Assembly (NCBI GenBank): GCA_022786605.1
Contig: JALFWW010000019.1
Span: 78,779-142,778, forward strand
Source: Clostridia bacterium
GTDB lineage: Bacteria; Bacillota; Clostridia; Lachnospirales; Anaerotignaceae
Direction: 5' to 3'
Length of the DNA: 64,000 nt
Below the pieces are notes generated by a model that was not told where the DNA came from, did no database searches, and saw only the letters and a list, made by a program, of their open reading frames with translations. The translations under genes and the position numbers were made by a program. Position 1 is the first letter of the stretch; each line of letters starts with the position of its first letter. This document shows positions 16,506 to 27,100 of this stretch, piece by piece.

Positions 16506-18317
16506 TCATTCTGTAGGTCCTCCTGCTTTGAATTCGTGTTCATATTCCAGCTCTGGACGTTCTTTGGGGAACCACATGGTCATGGTGGTGCCTTTGCCAT
16601 ATTCGCTTTCTGCCGTCAGGCGTCCCTTATGGCTTTCCATGATTTCTTTGGCAATGGCAAGCCCCAGACCGGTACCGCCCATGGCACGGCTTCTGGCTTT
16701 GTCCACGCGATAGAAACGCTCGAAAATACGGGGCAGGTCTTCTCTGGTGATGCCCATACCTGTATCTTTGACGGAAATTTTGTAATATTTCTCGTCCTCC
16801 GTGATGAAGATACGGATTTTCGCCTGCTCCAGACTGTATTTGATGGCGTTTGTCACAATGTTGTTGACGACCTGACCCACACGATCTCTGTCGCCGTAAA
16901 TGATGACAGGATGTTCGCAAGGCTCAAAGGTCAGTTCCTGATGTTTCGCCTCGGCATGAATCTTGCTCTGGCGAACGGTAGTCATAAGGAATTCGTTCAT
17001 TTCGATTTCCGTGATATTCAGGCGCACCTGCTTGTTGTCAAAACGGGAAAGCTGCAGCAAATCCCGTACCAAAAACGCCATACGGTCGGATTCGCTGTCG
17101 ATGATAGACAAAAATTCCATAGCTGTTTCCCTGTCGTCCAGCGCCCCTTCCATAAGGGTTTCCGTGTAGCTTTTGACCGTAGTCAAAGGCGTACGCAGTT
17201 CGTGGGAAACATTTGCCACAAATTCTTTCCGCATGTCGTCCAGCTTTTTCTGTTCTGTAACGTCCTGCAATACCACCACAACACCTTCCATTTCGTTTTT
17301 GGGGTTGTAGTGGGGGGAGAATGTGGCGTGGATAAACTGCTTATCCACTGGGAATGTGACTGCCTTGGAAGGCTCATCCCCCATATCCAGATAAACGCCA
17401 GTGCTGATATCGAAGGCACGGATAAAATGGGAAAAATCCATATCCATTTTTTCCACCTTCAGCATTTCCTCCGCCGCTGTATTGGCAAGCATCAGTTCGC
17501 CATCCTTGGCAAAGGAGATCACACCGTCACTCATGTTATGCAATATGATTTCCATTCGGTTTTTCTCTTTGGAGATTTCCGATAATGTTTTTCTCAGTTC
17601 CGCCGCCATGTAGTTGAAACTGCTGGTAAGCTGCCCGATTTCGTCGCTGCTGCGGACTTTCAGGCTCTGGTTCAGCTTCCCTTCCGCCATGTTCTTCGCC
17701 CCTCTGGTCAGTGCCAGAATAGGTCCTGTCAGAGTCTGGGCAAAAACATAGCCCATGATAGCCGCTAAAAACAGGGCAATGGATACTGCCACAATGATGA
17801 TCTTTGTGGTTTCGTTGAGGCTGCTCTGCATATCGCTGGCATCCAGACGAGTATACACAATATATTCCACATTGCCGTTCTCATCCGTCACAGGCAGGGC
17901 ATAACTCATCCATTCCTTCAGCAGACCAAAGGAGTCCGTGCTTTTCTTGCCGGAGGAGAATGTGGCTGTGCCGTTCATACCGGCAATGACCGCCTGATCT
18001 GTGTACTGAGTAAAAGGCGCTTTGGGCGAAGTGGTAGACGCGATGGTTTCCCCTTCGGCGCTCAGCACATTTCCCTGGATACCCATGGCATTGGTCACCG
18101 TTGCCTGCAGGTCTTCCTGGAAGCTGTCCGCGTCCCCTGCGTCAATGACCTGTTCCACGATCTTTTCCGCGTAAATCTCCAGCTGCTGTCTTGATTTATT
18201 TATTTCGATATTCCTGAGGCTCAGCAGGATGTATGTCCCGCTGACGATCATCACAATGAGCACCAGCCCCAGATACATCGCGATCAATTTCCATTTTATG
18301 CTGCGCAATGGTCCCAC
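16506..18317 (-). CDS. walK: Cell-wall sensor histidine kinase WalK
   Basis: The 603-residue protein has two N-terminal membrane helices around a sensor region (about residues 33-170), then HAMP (195-250), a PAS domain (255-360), the phosphoacceptor helix with SHELRTPLTTVKSYTETL near residue 372, and an HATPase domain with N, G1 and G2 boxes (NIVTNAIKYS, DTGMGI, GGTGLGL). It phosphorylates WalR in response to cell-wall status. It follows walR by 6 bp. The GTG at 18317 has a poor ribosome binding site; a TTG at 18308 sits 8 nt after GGAG and may be the real start. Confidence 0.95.
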   Translation of the reverse strand: MGPLRSIKWKLIAMYLGLVLIVMIVSGTYILLSLRNIEINKSRQQLEIYAEKIVEQVIDAGDADSFQEDLQATVTNAMGIQGNVLSAEGETIASTTSPKAPFTQYTDQAVIAGMNGTATFSSGKKSTDSFGLLKEWMSYALPVTDENGNVEYIVYTRLDASDMQSSLNETTKIIIVAVSIALFLAAIMGYVFAQTLTGPILALTRGAKNMAEGKLNQSLKVRSSDEIGQLTSSFNYMAAELRKTLSEISKEKNRMEIILHNMSDGVISFAKDGELMLANTAAEEMLKVEKMDMDFSHFIRAFDISTGVYLDMGDEPSKAVTFPVDKQFIHATFSPHYNPKNEMEGVVVVLQDVTEQKKLDDMRKEFVANVSHELRTPLTTVKSYTETLMEGALDDRETAMEFLSIIDSESDRMAFLVRDLLQLSRFDNKQVRLNITEIEMNEFLMTTVRQSKIHAEAKHQELTFEPCEHPVIIYGDRDRVGQVVNNIVTNAIKYSLEQAKIRIFITEDEKYYKISVKDTGMGITREDLPRIFERFYRVDKARSRAMGGTGLGLAIAKEIMESHKGRLTAESEYGKGTTMTMWFPKERPELEYEHEFKAGGPTE

Positions 18318-18323
18318 TCCGTT

Positions 18324-19028
18324 TTAATCACAATCAAAATAATAGCCAACACCCCGTTTGGTCAGGATATAAGTGGGTTTACCGGGATCGTCCTCGATTT
18401 TTTCCCGCAGACGGCGCACCGTCACGTCAACGGTACGAACATCCCCGAAATACTCATAACCCCATACCTTCTCCAGCAGGGTTTCTCTGGAAAATACCTG
18501 TCCTTTCTGCTGCGCCAAAAACTTCAAAAGTTCAAATTCCCGCAGTGTCAGGTCGATGGTCTTGCCATCTTTTTTCACTTCGTAGCGGTCAAGGTTCAAA
18601 GACAGCTTTCCGTAAGGAGATGCGTTCTCGTCGGATACCGCCATACCTGCCGCTTCCTGAAGGGCTGCCACTTTCCGCAGGTTTGCTTTCACTCTTGCCA
18701 TGAGCTCCCGCACACCAAAAGGCTTTGTTACATAGTCGTCCGCGCCCATTTCCAGCCCCAGCACCTTATCCACTTCTTCGGCTCTGGCTGTGAGCATGAT
18801 GATGGGCGTATGTTTTTTCTCTCTGATTTTGCGGCAAGCCTCATACCCGTCCATTTTGGGCATCATAATATCCAGCAGAATCAGATCGGGATTTTCCTCA
18901 AAGGTCTTTCTGACCCCTTCTTCCCCGTCCGATGCCGTAATAACCTGATACCCCTCTTTTTTCAGGTTGAAGGCAATGATATCTACAATATTTTTTTCAT
19001 CGTCTACAATCAAAACTTTTCTGTCCAT
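18324..19028 (-). CDS. walR: Response regulator WalR
   Basis: The 234-residue protein has a receiver domain with acidic residues in IVDDEKN, the phosphorylated Asp in LILLDIMMPKMDG and the conserved Lys in VTKPFG. It is followed by an OmpR/PhoB winged-helix domain (LTLREFELLKFL... DVRTVDVTVRRLREKIE). WalR controls peptidoglycan hydrolase genes and is essential in many Firmicutes. It heads the operon walR-walK-(secreted protein)-walH-walI. A sigma-A promoter stands upstream and AAGGGGG precedes the ATG. Confidence 0.96.
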   Translation of the reverse strand: MDRKVLIVDDEKNIVDIIAFNLKKEGYQVITASDGEEGVRKTFEENPDLILLDIMMPKMDGYEACRKIREKKHTPIIMLTARAEEVDKVLGLEMGADDYVTKPFGVRELMARVKANLRKVAALQEAAGMAVSDENASPYGKLSLNLDRYEVKKDGKTIDLTLREFELLKFLAQQKGQVFSRETLLEKVWGYEYFGDVRTVDVTVRRLREKIEDDPGKPTYILTKRGVGYYFDCD

Positions 19029-19071
19029 AGCTTCGATTCCCCCTTAGAATCAAAATTTTCCCTTTCCAAAA

Positions 19072-19100
19072 ATTATACTAAATTTTGAACAAAATGTAAA
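19072..19100 (-). promoter_or_regulatory. walR promoter
   Basis: TTTACA and TATAAT on the minus strand are separated by 17 bp, 44 bp before the walR start codon. Confidence 0.7.
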
Positions 19101-19235
19101 CCAATCCTCTTTTTTGAACGAAAGATATGGCAGTTTTGTTCCAGATTGCCCCGTTATCAGACAAGTATACATGGCATTCTGCAATTTTCTATGATAAACT
19201 GGAAAAAAGGGCATTTTTTTAAAGGGGGAATTGAT

Positions 19236-20216
19236 ATGAAAAGATTGATTACATTGTTACTGTTTGGTCTGCTGGCACTTTCCGGCTGTGGACGGGAAAT
19301 GTGGCTCAAAGGAGAGGTCATCGGACGGGAAACCAATGAAAACGGGAACCTGACAGCCATTGTCACAGAAACAGAATCCCACGGAATCGTCCGTTTTCTC
19401 CTTACGGAAGATACCACCGTGGATCAGCTCAATGGAGAGATCACCGTGGAGGATTTTCTCACAAACGATGCAGTATATCCTGCTGTTTCCATCTACGCCG
19501 ATGCCAATACCAAGACTTTCGGCTCTTATGAAGGGGAGGAAATCCCTGCCTACACCGCCATTCTAATCCATTTGGAAGGCGGTTACAAAACAAATACCAA
19601 AGTCCTTGCTGACGGCACCACATTGCATATTGTGGAAAAAGAAGGGGAAAACCGGTATGAACTGGAAGATGGTACACTGCTTCTTACAGAATCTGTATCC
19701 ATAGATTCTGCACTGAAAAATGTGGAATTGGAGCCTTTGTATGACCTTTCCGAACTGTTGGAAACGGCGTATGCCGCATACAAAGAAACAGAAAACCCCA
19801 GTGATTTTTATCCATATTCTGTTTCGCAGACAATCTCTCTGACAGCCTCCAGTGAGAAACTTCAGTATTACGAAATAGAAGTCCAGCTTTCTACGGACAG
19901 AAACAGCACCACTTCCAACTCCATTGGGCTGGCAGTGGACAGAGAAACAACGATCCCTATTCCCACAACGAAACTGTTCACCTGTCCGGCAGAGGAAATC
20001 GGCACACGACTGCTGGCACTGGCAAACCTGTCTGACGCTGACAGAGCTGATATGGAATCCGCTTTCCAACTGGAAAACCTGATATTCTTCGGCGATTCCA
20101 TCCGCATCAAATTTCCGGAAAACAGCCTTTCTTCCTATCCCGAAGGCCGCATTGTTGACATCGAAGATACAGAAGGCATCCACGCCCTTCTCCATGACTG
20201 GGCAATTCCCGAATAA
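19236..20216 (+). CDS. Lipoprotein of unknown function, first of a tandem pair
   Basis: The real start is the ATG at 19236 with AAAGGGGG upstream; the ORF track adds 30 residues. The 326-residue product has a lipoprotein signal peptide with lipobox LSGC. The mature protein opens with a GEVIGRETNENGNLTAIVTE strand pattern. Its last 80 residues (LFTCPAEEIG... FPENSLSSYPEGRIVDI) recall the C-terminal part of DUF3298/RsiV-like domains, at low certainty. The next gene is a paralogue sharing the same layout, including the ending HDWAIP. It is likely anchored on the outer face of the membrane. The function is unknown. Confidence 0.85.
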   Translation: MKRLITLLLFGLLALSGCGREMWLKGEVIGRETNENGNLTAIVTETESHGIVRFLLTEDTTVDQLNGEITVEDFLTNDAVYPAVSIYADANTKTFGSYEGEEIPAYTAILIHLEGGYKTNTKVLADGTTLHIVEKEGENRYELEDGTLLLTESVSIDSALKNVELEPLYDLSELLETAYAAYKETENPSDFYPYSVSQTISLTASSEKLQYYEIEVQLSTDRNSTTSNSIGLAVDRETTIPIPTTKLFTCPAEEIGTRLLALANLSDADRADMESAFQLENLIFFGDSIRIKFPENSLSSYPEGRIVDIEDTEGIHALLHDWAIPE

Positions 20217-20251
20217 GAGAAGCGCATTTTCCGACAAAGGGGGAACATAAC

Positions 20252-21310
20252 ATGAAAAAAACTGTAATATTACTGCTCCTTTGCCTGCTGGTGCTGACTT
20301 CCTGCGGAGCACGCACCGTAAATGCTCACGGAAAAATCATTGCCAGAGAAACAGACGAAAATGGCAGGCTTGTTTCTGTTGTAGCGGATACGGAAACCAA
20401 CGGCACCATCCGTCTCATCCTCACGGAAAACACCCATCTGGATGTTCCCGCTTCTTTTTCCGAAGAAGGCTTCCTGATGGATGACAGCCTGTATCCCTTT
20501 ATCTCCACAGTCTATGACGCACGTACGGGCAAAAACGATACTTACGAAAACGAAAAAATCCGCTGTTATGAAGCGGATTTGATTGATATGGATATTGAGA
20601 AAAACAGCGTTCCCGCCTCCACTGTCACCCTCTCTGACGGCACAGAACTGCGGGTATATGCTGACAGCGACCACACACTTTACTCCTTGGCAGATGGCAC
20701 AGACCTTTTGCGGGAAAATCATCCCCAGACACCGGAAAATGTCATGGCAGTGGGAAAGAAAAACATCGACAATTTGGAAGAAAACGCAAAAGCTGCTATC
20801 CTTTCCTACTACGAAGAACGGGGACGCCTTTATGACATTACGGAAGAACTAGAAAAAGCTTATGCCATCTATCAGCAAAGTCAGAACAAGGAAACCTTTC
20901 CCATGATGCTCATAGAGCAGAATGTTTCTCCAGCGGCAGCCAATGACAGGCTCCTATTTTTCCAGACTTCTCTGCTCCTTCCTTTGACAGAGAAAACCTA
21001 CACCGAGCATAATCAGTGCGAAGTCTTTGACCGCCAGACAGGAGCCTATCTTCCCATAGAAGAACTGTTTACCTGTCCTCCTGAGGAATTGGGCAGCCAG
21101 CTTTTAAAACTGGGAAATGTGTCCGAGGCTGACAGAGCAGATATGGAAGATGCTTTCCAAAAGGAATATCTCTTTTTCACAGAAGATGCCTTATGTATCG
21201 ACTTTCCCGCAGGCAGTCTGAAGAATCATCCAGATCAGTACATTCTTTCCATTGGAAAGGCGGAAACACTGGGCTTGCTCCACGACTGGGCAATTCCCGA
21301 CGAAAGATAG
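20252..21310 (+). CDS. Lipoprotein of unknown function, second of a tandem pair
   Basis: The 352-residue protein has a lipoprotein signal (lipobox LTSC) and is a diverged paralogue of the gene 35 bp upstream. Shared landmarks are GKIIARETDENGRLVSVVAD, LFTCPPEELG, SEADRADMEDAF and HDWAIPDE. A segment of about 30 residues around YYEERGRLYDITEELEKAY is expanded relative to the partner. An AAAGGGGG site precedes the ATG and a terminator shared with pgi follows. The two genes arose by tandem duplication; no partner suggests a function. Confidence 0.85.
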   Translation: MKKTVILLLLCLLVLTSCGARTVNAHGKIIARETDENGRLVSVVADTETNGTIRLILTENTHLDVPASFSEEGFLMDDSLYPFISTVYDARTGKNDTYENEKIRCYEADLIDMDIEKNSVPASTVTLSDGTELRVYADSDHTLYSLADGTDLLRENHPQTPENVMAVGKKNIDNLEENAKAAILSYYEERGRLYDITEELEKAYAIYQQSQNKETFPMMLIEQNVSPAAANDRLLFFQTSLLLPLTEKTYTEHNQCEVFDRQTGAYLPIEELFTCPPEELGSQLLKLGNVSEADRADMEDAFQKEYLFFTEDALCIDFPAGSLKNHPDQYILSIGKAETLGLLHDWAIPDER

Positions 21311-21415
21311 CAAAAACCATAAAACGCAAGCAGCTTTCCCTTCAAAACACATTAAATTCACCTGCTTTCTAAAAGGGAGCTAAAAAACATATCGAATCAA
21401 ACCAAATAAAAAAAG

Positions 21416-21449
21416 CTGAAATCTTTTTTCAAAGATTTCAGTTTTTTTA
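21416..21449. terminator. Bidirectional terminator between the lipoprotein pair and pgi
   Basis: A 9-bp stem (CTGAAATCT/AGATTTCAG) is flanked by T runs on the plus strand and by A runs that give T on the minus strand. It ends both convergent transcripts. Confidence 0.75.
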
Positions 21450-21468
21450 TTTCCTTACTGAAAAAACA

Positions 21469-22806
21469 TCAGCCATTCAGACGTTTTTCCAGTTCTTCTT
21501 TCATATCTTCGTATCCGGGTTTGCCCAGCAGTGCGAACATATTCTTTTTGTATGCTTCTACACCGGGCTGGTTGAAGGGGTTCACATCCAGCATATAGCC
21601 GCTGATGCCCACTGCTTTTTCAAAGAAGTAAACCAGTGCGCCGAAATGCCAAGCATCCATACGATCCATTTCGATGACCATGTTGGGTACGCCGCCGTCC
21701 ATGTGTGCCAGCATGGTGCCTGCGAAAGCTTTGCTGTTTACAAACTGCATGTCTTTTGCCTTCAGGAAGTTCAGACCATCCAGGTCTTCTTTGTCGAAGG
21801 GCACCAGCACTGTGCTCTTTGGTTCTTTGCACCACATAACGGTTTCAAAGAAATAACGGCTACCTTCCTGAATGAACTGACCGATGGAGTGCAGGTCTGT
21901 GGAGAAGTTTGCGGCCACAGGGAAGATACCTTTGCCGTCTTTGCCTTCGCTTTCTGCGTAAAGCTGTTTATACCATTCGCCGAAAGAAACCATGTGCGGT
22001 TCATAGTTTGCCAAAATTTCCACTGTTTTGCCGCCCCGGTAGAAGAAGTTTCTTGCTGCCGCATACTGATAGCAGGGGTTTTCCATAATGTCAGGGTTGC
22101 TGTAAGCTTCTCTTGCCCACTGAGCCCCTTCCATGACTTTGTCGATGTCTACGCCTGCCACTGCCATAGCCAGCATGCCTACGGCTGTCAGAACTGTGAA
22201 TCTGCCGCCGATATCATCGGGGATGACAAATGTTTCATAGCCTTCTGTGTTGCACATGGTTTTCAGTGCGCCTCTGGCTCTGTCTGTTGTTGCATAAATA
22301 CGTTCCGCAGCGCCTTCCTTGCCGTATTTATTTTCCAACAGCTGTTTGAAGATACGGAAAGCGATGGCAGGTTCTGTGGTGGTACCAGACTTGGAAATCA
22401 CGTTTACAGAGAAATCTCTGTCACCCAGAATCCCCAGAATATCTGTCAGATAAGCGGAACTGATATTGTTGCCCACAAAATAGATGTCGGGGGTGGATTT
22501 TCTCTTATTTTCGTTGTAAAAAGGTGTTTTGATGAAGTCCAGAGCGGTTCTGGTGCCCAGATAAGAGCCGCCGATCCCAATGACGATCAGCACTTCGCTC
22601 TGTTTCTGGATTTTTTCTGCCGCTTTTTTGATGCGGTCAAATTCTTCTTTGTCATAATCTACAGGCCAATCTACCCAGCCTACAAAATCGTTGCCTTTGC
22701 CTGTTTTGTCATGGAGCGCTGTGTGACAGGCCTTCACTTCTTCCGCCATTGCGGCAAAGTCCTGTTTTGTCACAGCATCACCTTTGACTGAAAATGTAAT
22801 ACTCAT
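21469..22806 (-). CDS. pgi: Glucose-6-phosphate isomerase
   Basis: The 445-residue protein matches the shorter Gram-positive Pgi form. It interconverts glucose-6-phosphate and fructose-6-phosphate. Visible motifs are [31 protein letters not shown] and the C-terminal [16 protein letters not shown]. The catalytic Glu lies in the [15 protein letters not shown] region. The start is an ATG with AGGAGGAACC. It is convergent with the lipoprotein pair; the LysM-G5 gene precedes it by about 50 bp. Confidence 0.97.
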   Translation of the reverse strand: MSITFSVKGDAVTKQDFAAMAEEVKACHTALHDKTGKGNDFVGWVDWPVDYDKEEFDRIKKAAEKIQKQSEVLIVIGIGGSYLGTRTALDFIKTPFYNENKRKSTPDIYFVGNNISSAYLTDILGILGDRDFSVNVISKSGTTTEPAIAFRIFKQLLENKYGKEGAAERIYATTDRARGALKTMCNTEGYETFVIPDDIGGRFTVLTAVGMLAMAVAGVDIDKVMEGAQWAREAYSNPDIMENPCYQYAAARNFFYRGGKTVEILANYEPHMVSFGEWYKQLYAESEGKDGKGIFPVAANFSTDLHSIGQFIQEGSRYFFETVMWCKEPKSTVLVPFDKEDLDGLNFLKAKDMQFVNSKAFAGTMLAHMDGGVPNMVIEMDRMDAWHFGALVYFFEKAVGISGYMLDVNPFNQPGVEAYKKNMFALLGKPGYEDMKEELEKRLNG

Positions 22807-22855
22807 CTTTGGTTCCTCCTCTTTGTCCTAATATTTCCCCATATTTTCATTTATA

Positions 22856-23965
22856 TTACTGCGTACCTTTCAAAATGATCTCGTTGACAGGTTCCTGAAT
22901 GACTTCCTTAGAAACTTCTTTTTTCTCTGTTTCGAAACCATTGACGCGTGTAATCTGGATGGTGCTTTTTTTCTGACCGTCCTTGCCCTGCTGGATCACC
23001 CGCTGATAGCTGGCAGGCTTGGTGTCATCATACTGTGTTTCATACTGTTTCGGTTCCACACTGGTCAGGACCTGAGTTTCCACGGATTTGACAGAAACCA
23101 TGGGTTTCTGGACTGTCACATTCAACGTGCTGCCAATGACAACCGCTTTTTTGGCGTCTGGATTCATTTCATACAATTCTTCCAGTGTCATATCATATTT
23201 TGCCGCGATCTTCCCTGCGTTATCCCCCGTTTCCACGGTATAAGTGGTGGTGACAGGGGTAGTGCTGGTGAGCTTCGCCACGGCGTCATTCACAGACAAA
23301 ATTTCCGCGGAATCCACAAACTGACTTTCTACAGTTACATTTTCCACAAAGGAAATTTCCGCATTGGAATTTTCGTCCTGAGGCAGATAAGGTTCTTTCA
23401 GTTTATCCAATACCTGCTGGGCTTCCTCTGCCGTTGCCAGAGGCGCCACAGCACCGCCGTCTACAAAAATCACAGAGGCTTCCACTTTATAAGTCACCGC
23501 ATTGCGCAGCTTTGGCATCAAGTATTCCATGGTGCAGATTTCTTTTTTCCGGTCACCTGCCACATGCAGTTTGTCCGCCCGAATCTCCTCATTGACCTGC
23601 ACCTTCGTGCCGATACTGGAAGAAAGCTGCGCTTCCAGATTCGTTTTGATTTCTTCCGCCGAAATAGATGTGGTATTCAAAATACCCATACTTTCTTCGC
23701 CTACAAACACTTCTGTACCATTTTTATGGAAAAACACAAAAAATAAAATCAATACAAGAATCACTGCAGCGCCGATACCGGCTTTTTTCGGTGTAAGCTG
23801 CATATTTTTACGGACTTTATTTCCCTTCTGTCCGTTAGATTTCCGATTACGCTGCGTTTTTTGCCTGCCTTTTGCGCCACGTTTTCTGTCAACATCGGCA
23901 CCGGCTTTTCCGCTGTAAGCAACCCGTTCTTCACGCTTTGGGAACAGCTCTGTTTTTTTCGCCAT
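22856..23965 (-). CDS. LysM-G5 membrane-anchored protein lacking a peptidase domain
   Basis: The ATG at 23965 (GGGAGG upstream) gives 369 residues. A very basic N-terminal cytoplasmic segment (RKRGAKGRQKTQRNRK) precedes one membrane helix (about residues 60-80). The outside part has a region of about 140 residues, a LysM domain (TYTVETGDNAGKIAAKYDMTLEELY) and a C-terminal G5 domain (from VKSVETQVLTSVEPK to the end). In clostridia this order is usually followed by an M23 peptidase domain, as in spore and cell-wall hydrolases; here the protein stops right after G5. It probably binds peptidoglycan. Whether it lost the peptidase or never had it cannot be told. Confidence 0.85.
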   Translation of the reverse strand: MAKKTELFPKREERVAYSGKAGADVDRKRGAKGRQKTQRNRKSNGQKGNKVRKNMQLTPKKAGIGAAVILVLILFFVFFHKNGTEVFVGEESMGILNTTSISAEEIKTNLEAQLSSSIGTKVQVNEEIRADKLHVAGDRKKEICTMEYLMPKLRNAVTYKVEASVIFVDGGAVAPLATAEEAQQVLDKLKEPYLPQDENSNAEISFVENVTVESQFVDSAEILSVNDAVAKLTSTTPVTTTYTVETGDNAGKIAAKYDMTLEELYEMNPDAKKAVVIGSTLNVTVQKPMVSVKSVETQVLTSVEPKQYETQYDDTKPASYQRVIQQGKDGQKKSTIQITRVNGFETEKKEVSKEVIQEPVNEIILKGTQ

Positions 23966-24091
23966 TGGGCTTACGCCTCCCTTCGGTATGCAAAAAATAT
24001 GTCGATACATCTTTTATTTTATGTCATCGGCAAACGGATTGCAAGAAAAAAACAGCAGAGTTGTTTACAAAGAACGGATTCCATACACAAA

Positions 24092-24129
24092 AAAGCCGAA
24101 AATTTCCATAAACGGCAATTTTCGGCTTT
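24092..24129 (-). terminator. Terminator of the TetR-activase operon
   Basis: A perfect 13-bp stem (AAAGCCGAAAATT and its complement) with a 12-nt loop is followed by TTTTTTGTG on the minus strand. Confidence 0.85.
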
Positions 24130-24151
24130 GATGTTTTTCTTTTATGTGGTC

Positions 24152-27100
24152 TTAATCTTCTTTGACGGAGAAGGCTGCTTTTGTGACGGAGTGACGTTCT
24201 TTCAGCGCGTCTGTTCTGCCTGCCGCCAGATTCTTTTCGGCGGAAGAGAGCATCAGTTTGATACGGTTGAGCTGGTTGACTTCACTTGCGCCCGGATCGT
24301 AGTCAATGGCTACGATATTGGAGATGGGATACTGTTTGCGCAGTTCCTTGATAACGCCTTTGCCCACAACGTGGTTAGGCAGACAGCCGAAGGGCTGTGT
24401 GCAGACGATATTGGGCACGCCGCTGTGGATCAGTTCGATCATTTCCGCTGTCAGGAACCAGCCTTCACCAGTCTGGTTGCACAGGGAAACTACTTTTTTC
24501 GCGTATTCGCCCAATGTGCGGATATCTTCAGGACGATCGAAGCGTTTGCTCTTTTCCAGTGCTTTCATCATAGGTTTCTGATACCATTCGATGACTTTTG
24601 CCACCGCGTTAGCAATGATTCTGCCCTTTCTGGTACCGCCCAGGTATTTTTCTTTCTGGGTGGCGTTGTAACAGCAGTACAGACCGAATGTCAAAAGGTC
24701 AGGCACAACGGCTTCCGCCCCTTCTCTTTCCAACAGATTTACCAGATCGTTGTTGGCTGTGGGATGGAATTTAACCAGGATTTCCCCTACAACGCCAACA
24801 CGAGGTTTTTTCATATCTTCGTGGATTTCCAGATTTTCGAAATCACGGATGATGCCTGCGATATTCTGGCTGAATGTCTTTCTGTCGGCACGCAGGATAT
24901 CTTTTTTAACTTTTTCATTCCATTTTTCATACAACGCGTTTGCGGAGCCTTTCACCTTTTCATAAGGACGAGTACGGTAGAGCACACGCATGAAGGTATC
25001 ACCGTAAACCATTGCCTGCATAGCTCTGTGAAGGAGTGCCGGTTCATATTTGAAGCCGGGGTTCTTTTCCAGACCCGCAGGGTTGATGGAGATAACAGGG
25101 ATGTTGGGCATACCTGCGTTTTCCAGTGCTTTGCGGATGAAAGCGATGTAGTTTGTGGCACGGCAGCCGCCGCCAGTCTGAGAAATCAGCAGAGCGGTAC
25201 GGTTCAGGTCGTAATTGCCGGACAGCAGACCGTTCATCAGCTGACCAATGGTGATCAGCGCAGGATAGCATGCGTCGTTGTTGACGTATTTCAGACCTGC
25301 GTCGATGGCGTTTTTATCCATAGCCGCCATAACTTCCAGATTGTAGCCGCATTTGCGGAAAGCAGGTTCCAGAATGTCAAAATGGATAGGAGACATCTGA
25401 GGACACAGGATGGTGTAATCCTTCCGCATTTCTTTTGTAAAGAGCACACGTTTCAAAGAAGCGTCGCCTTTTCTCAGTTTCACGTTCTTCTCTTTTCTGT
25501 CCTCGATGGCAGCGATCAAAGAACGGATACGGATTCTGGCTGCACCCAGGTTGTTTACTTCGTCGATCTTCAGTGCTGTGTAAATCTTGCCTGCCGCTGT
25601 CAAAATGGCTTTGACTTCGTCAGTGGTTACAGCGTCCAGACCGCAGCCAAAGGAGTTCAGCTGTACATATTCGATGTTTTCCTGTTTCTTGACGAAAGCC
25701 GCAGCTTCGTACAGACGGGAGTGGTAAGTCCACTGGTCACGCACAACCGTAGGACGTTCCAGATGACCCATATGTGCCACGCTGTCTTCTGTGAGAACAG
25801 CGATATTGTAGCCCGCGATCAGTTCGGGGATACCGTGGTTGATTTCCGGGTCCGCGTGGTAAGGACGACCGCCCAGCACAATACCTGTCATGTTGTTTTC
25901 TTTCAGGTATTTCACGGTTTCTTCGCCTTTTTTGTGCATATCATGACGGAAGGCTTCCCATTCTGCCCAACCGGCTTCTACAGCAGCTTTGATTTCTTTG
26001 GCATCGCAGCCCATGGGAACGAATTCCTCTGTCATACGTTTGATAATGGTTTCAATCTTATCCAAAGAGAGGAAAGGATTCATGAACTTGATGTTCTTTT
26101 CTTTCAGATCCTCTACGTTGTTTTTGATATTTTCGTTATAAGATGCCACGATGGGGCAGTTATAGTTGTTGTCGGCCGCGCCGCTGTCCCGTCTTTCGTA
26201 AACGATACCGGGATAGAAGATGAAGTCTACGCCCTGTTCGATGAGGTACATAATATGACCGTGTACCAGTTTCGCAGGATAGCAAACAGATTCACTGGGG
26301 ATGGATTCCATACCCTTTTCAAAGATCGCCTTTGTGGAATAAGGGGACAGTACCACACGATAGCCCAGTTTTGTGAAGAATGTGAACCAGAAAGGATAAT
26401 CTTCCCACATATTCAGCACACGAGGGATACCAACGGTGCCTTTTGTTGCCTGCTCTGCGGTCAGGGGTTCATAGTCGAACAGTCTGTGACGTTTGTATTC
26501 ATAAAGGTTAGGTGCGGGATTTTCGTTCTTTTCTTTGCCCAGACCTCTTTCACAGCGGTTGCCTGTGATGAATCTTCTGCCGCCGCTGAACTGGTTGATG
26601 GTCAGCAGACAGTGGTTTGTGCAGCCCTGGCATCTAGCCATGGTGGACTTGATTTCCAGTGCGTTCATTTCTTCACGGCTCACCAGTGTTGTCTGGTAGC
26701 CTTCTGTATATTTATCTCTCGCAATCAGACCTGCGCCGAAAGCACCCATGATGCCGGCGATGTCAGGACGAATGGCTTCTCTGCCGCTGATGAGTTCAAA
26801 GCTTTTCAGTACAGCGTCGTTATAGAATGTACCGCCCTGTACAACCATGGATTTGCCCATAGCCTTAGGGTCAGCGATTTTGATAACTTTCAGCAGTGCG
26901 TTTTTGATAACGGAATATGCCAGACCTGCGGAAATATCTGCAACGTCTGCCCCTTCTTTCTGTGCCTGTTTTACACGGGAGTTCATGAAAACGGTACATC
27001 TGGAACCCAGGTCGATGGGCGCTTTTGCGAAAAGGGCAATCTTCGCGAAGTCCCCAACGGTATAGTTCAGGGATTTTGCGAAAGTTTCGATGAAGGAACC

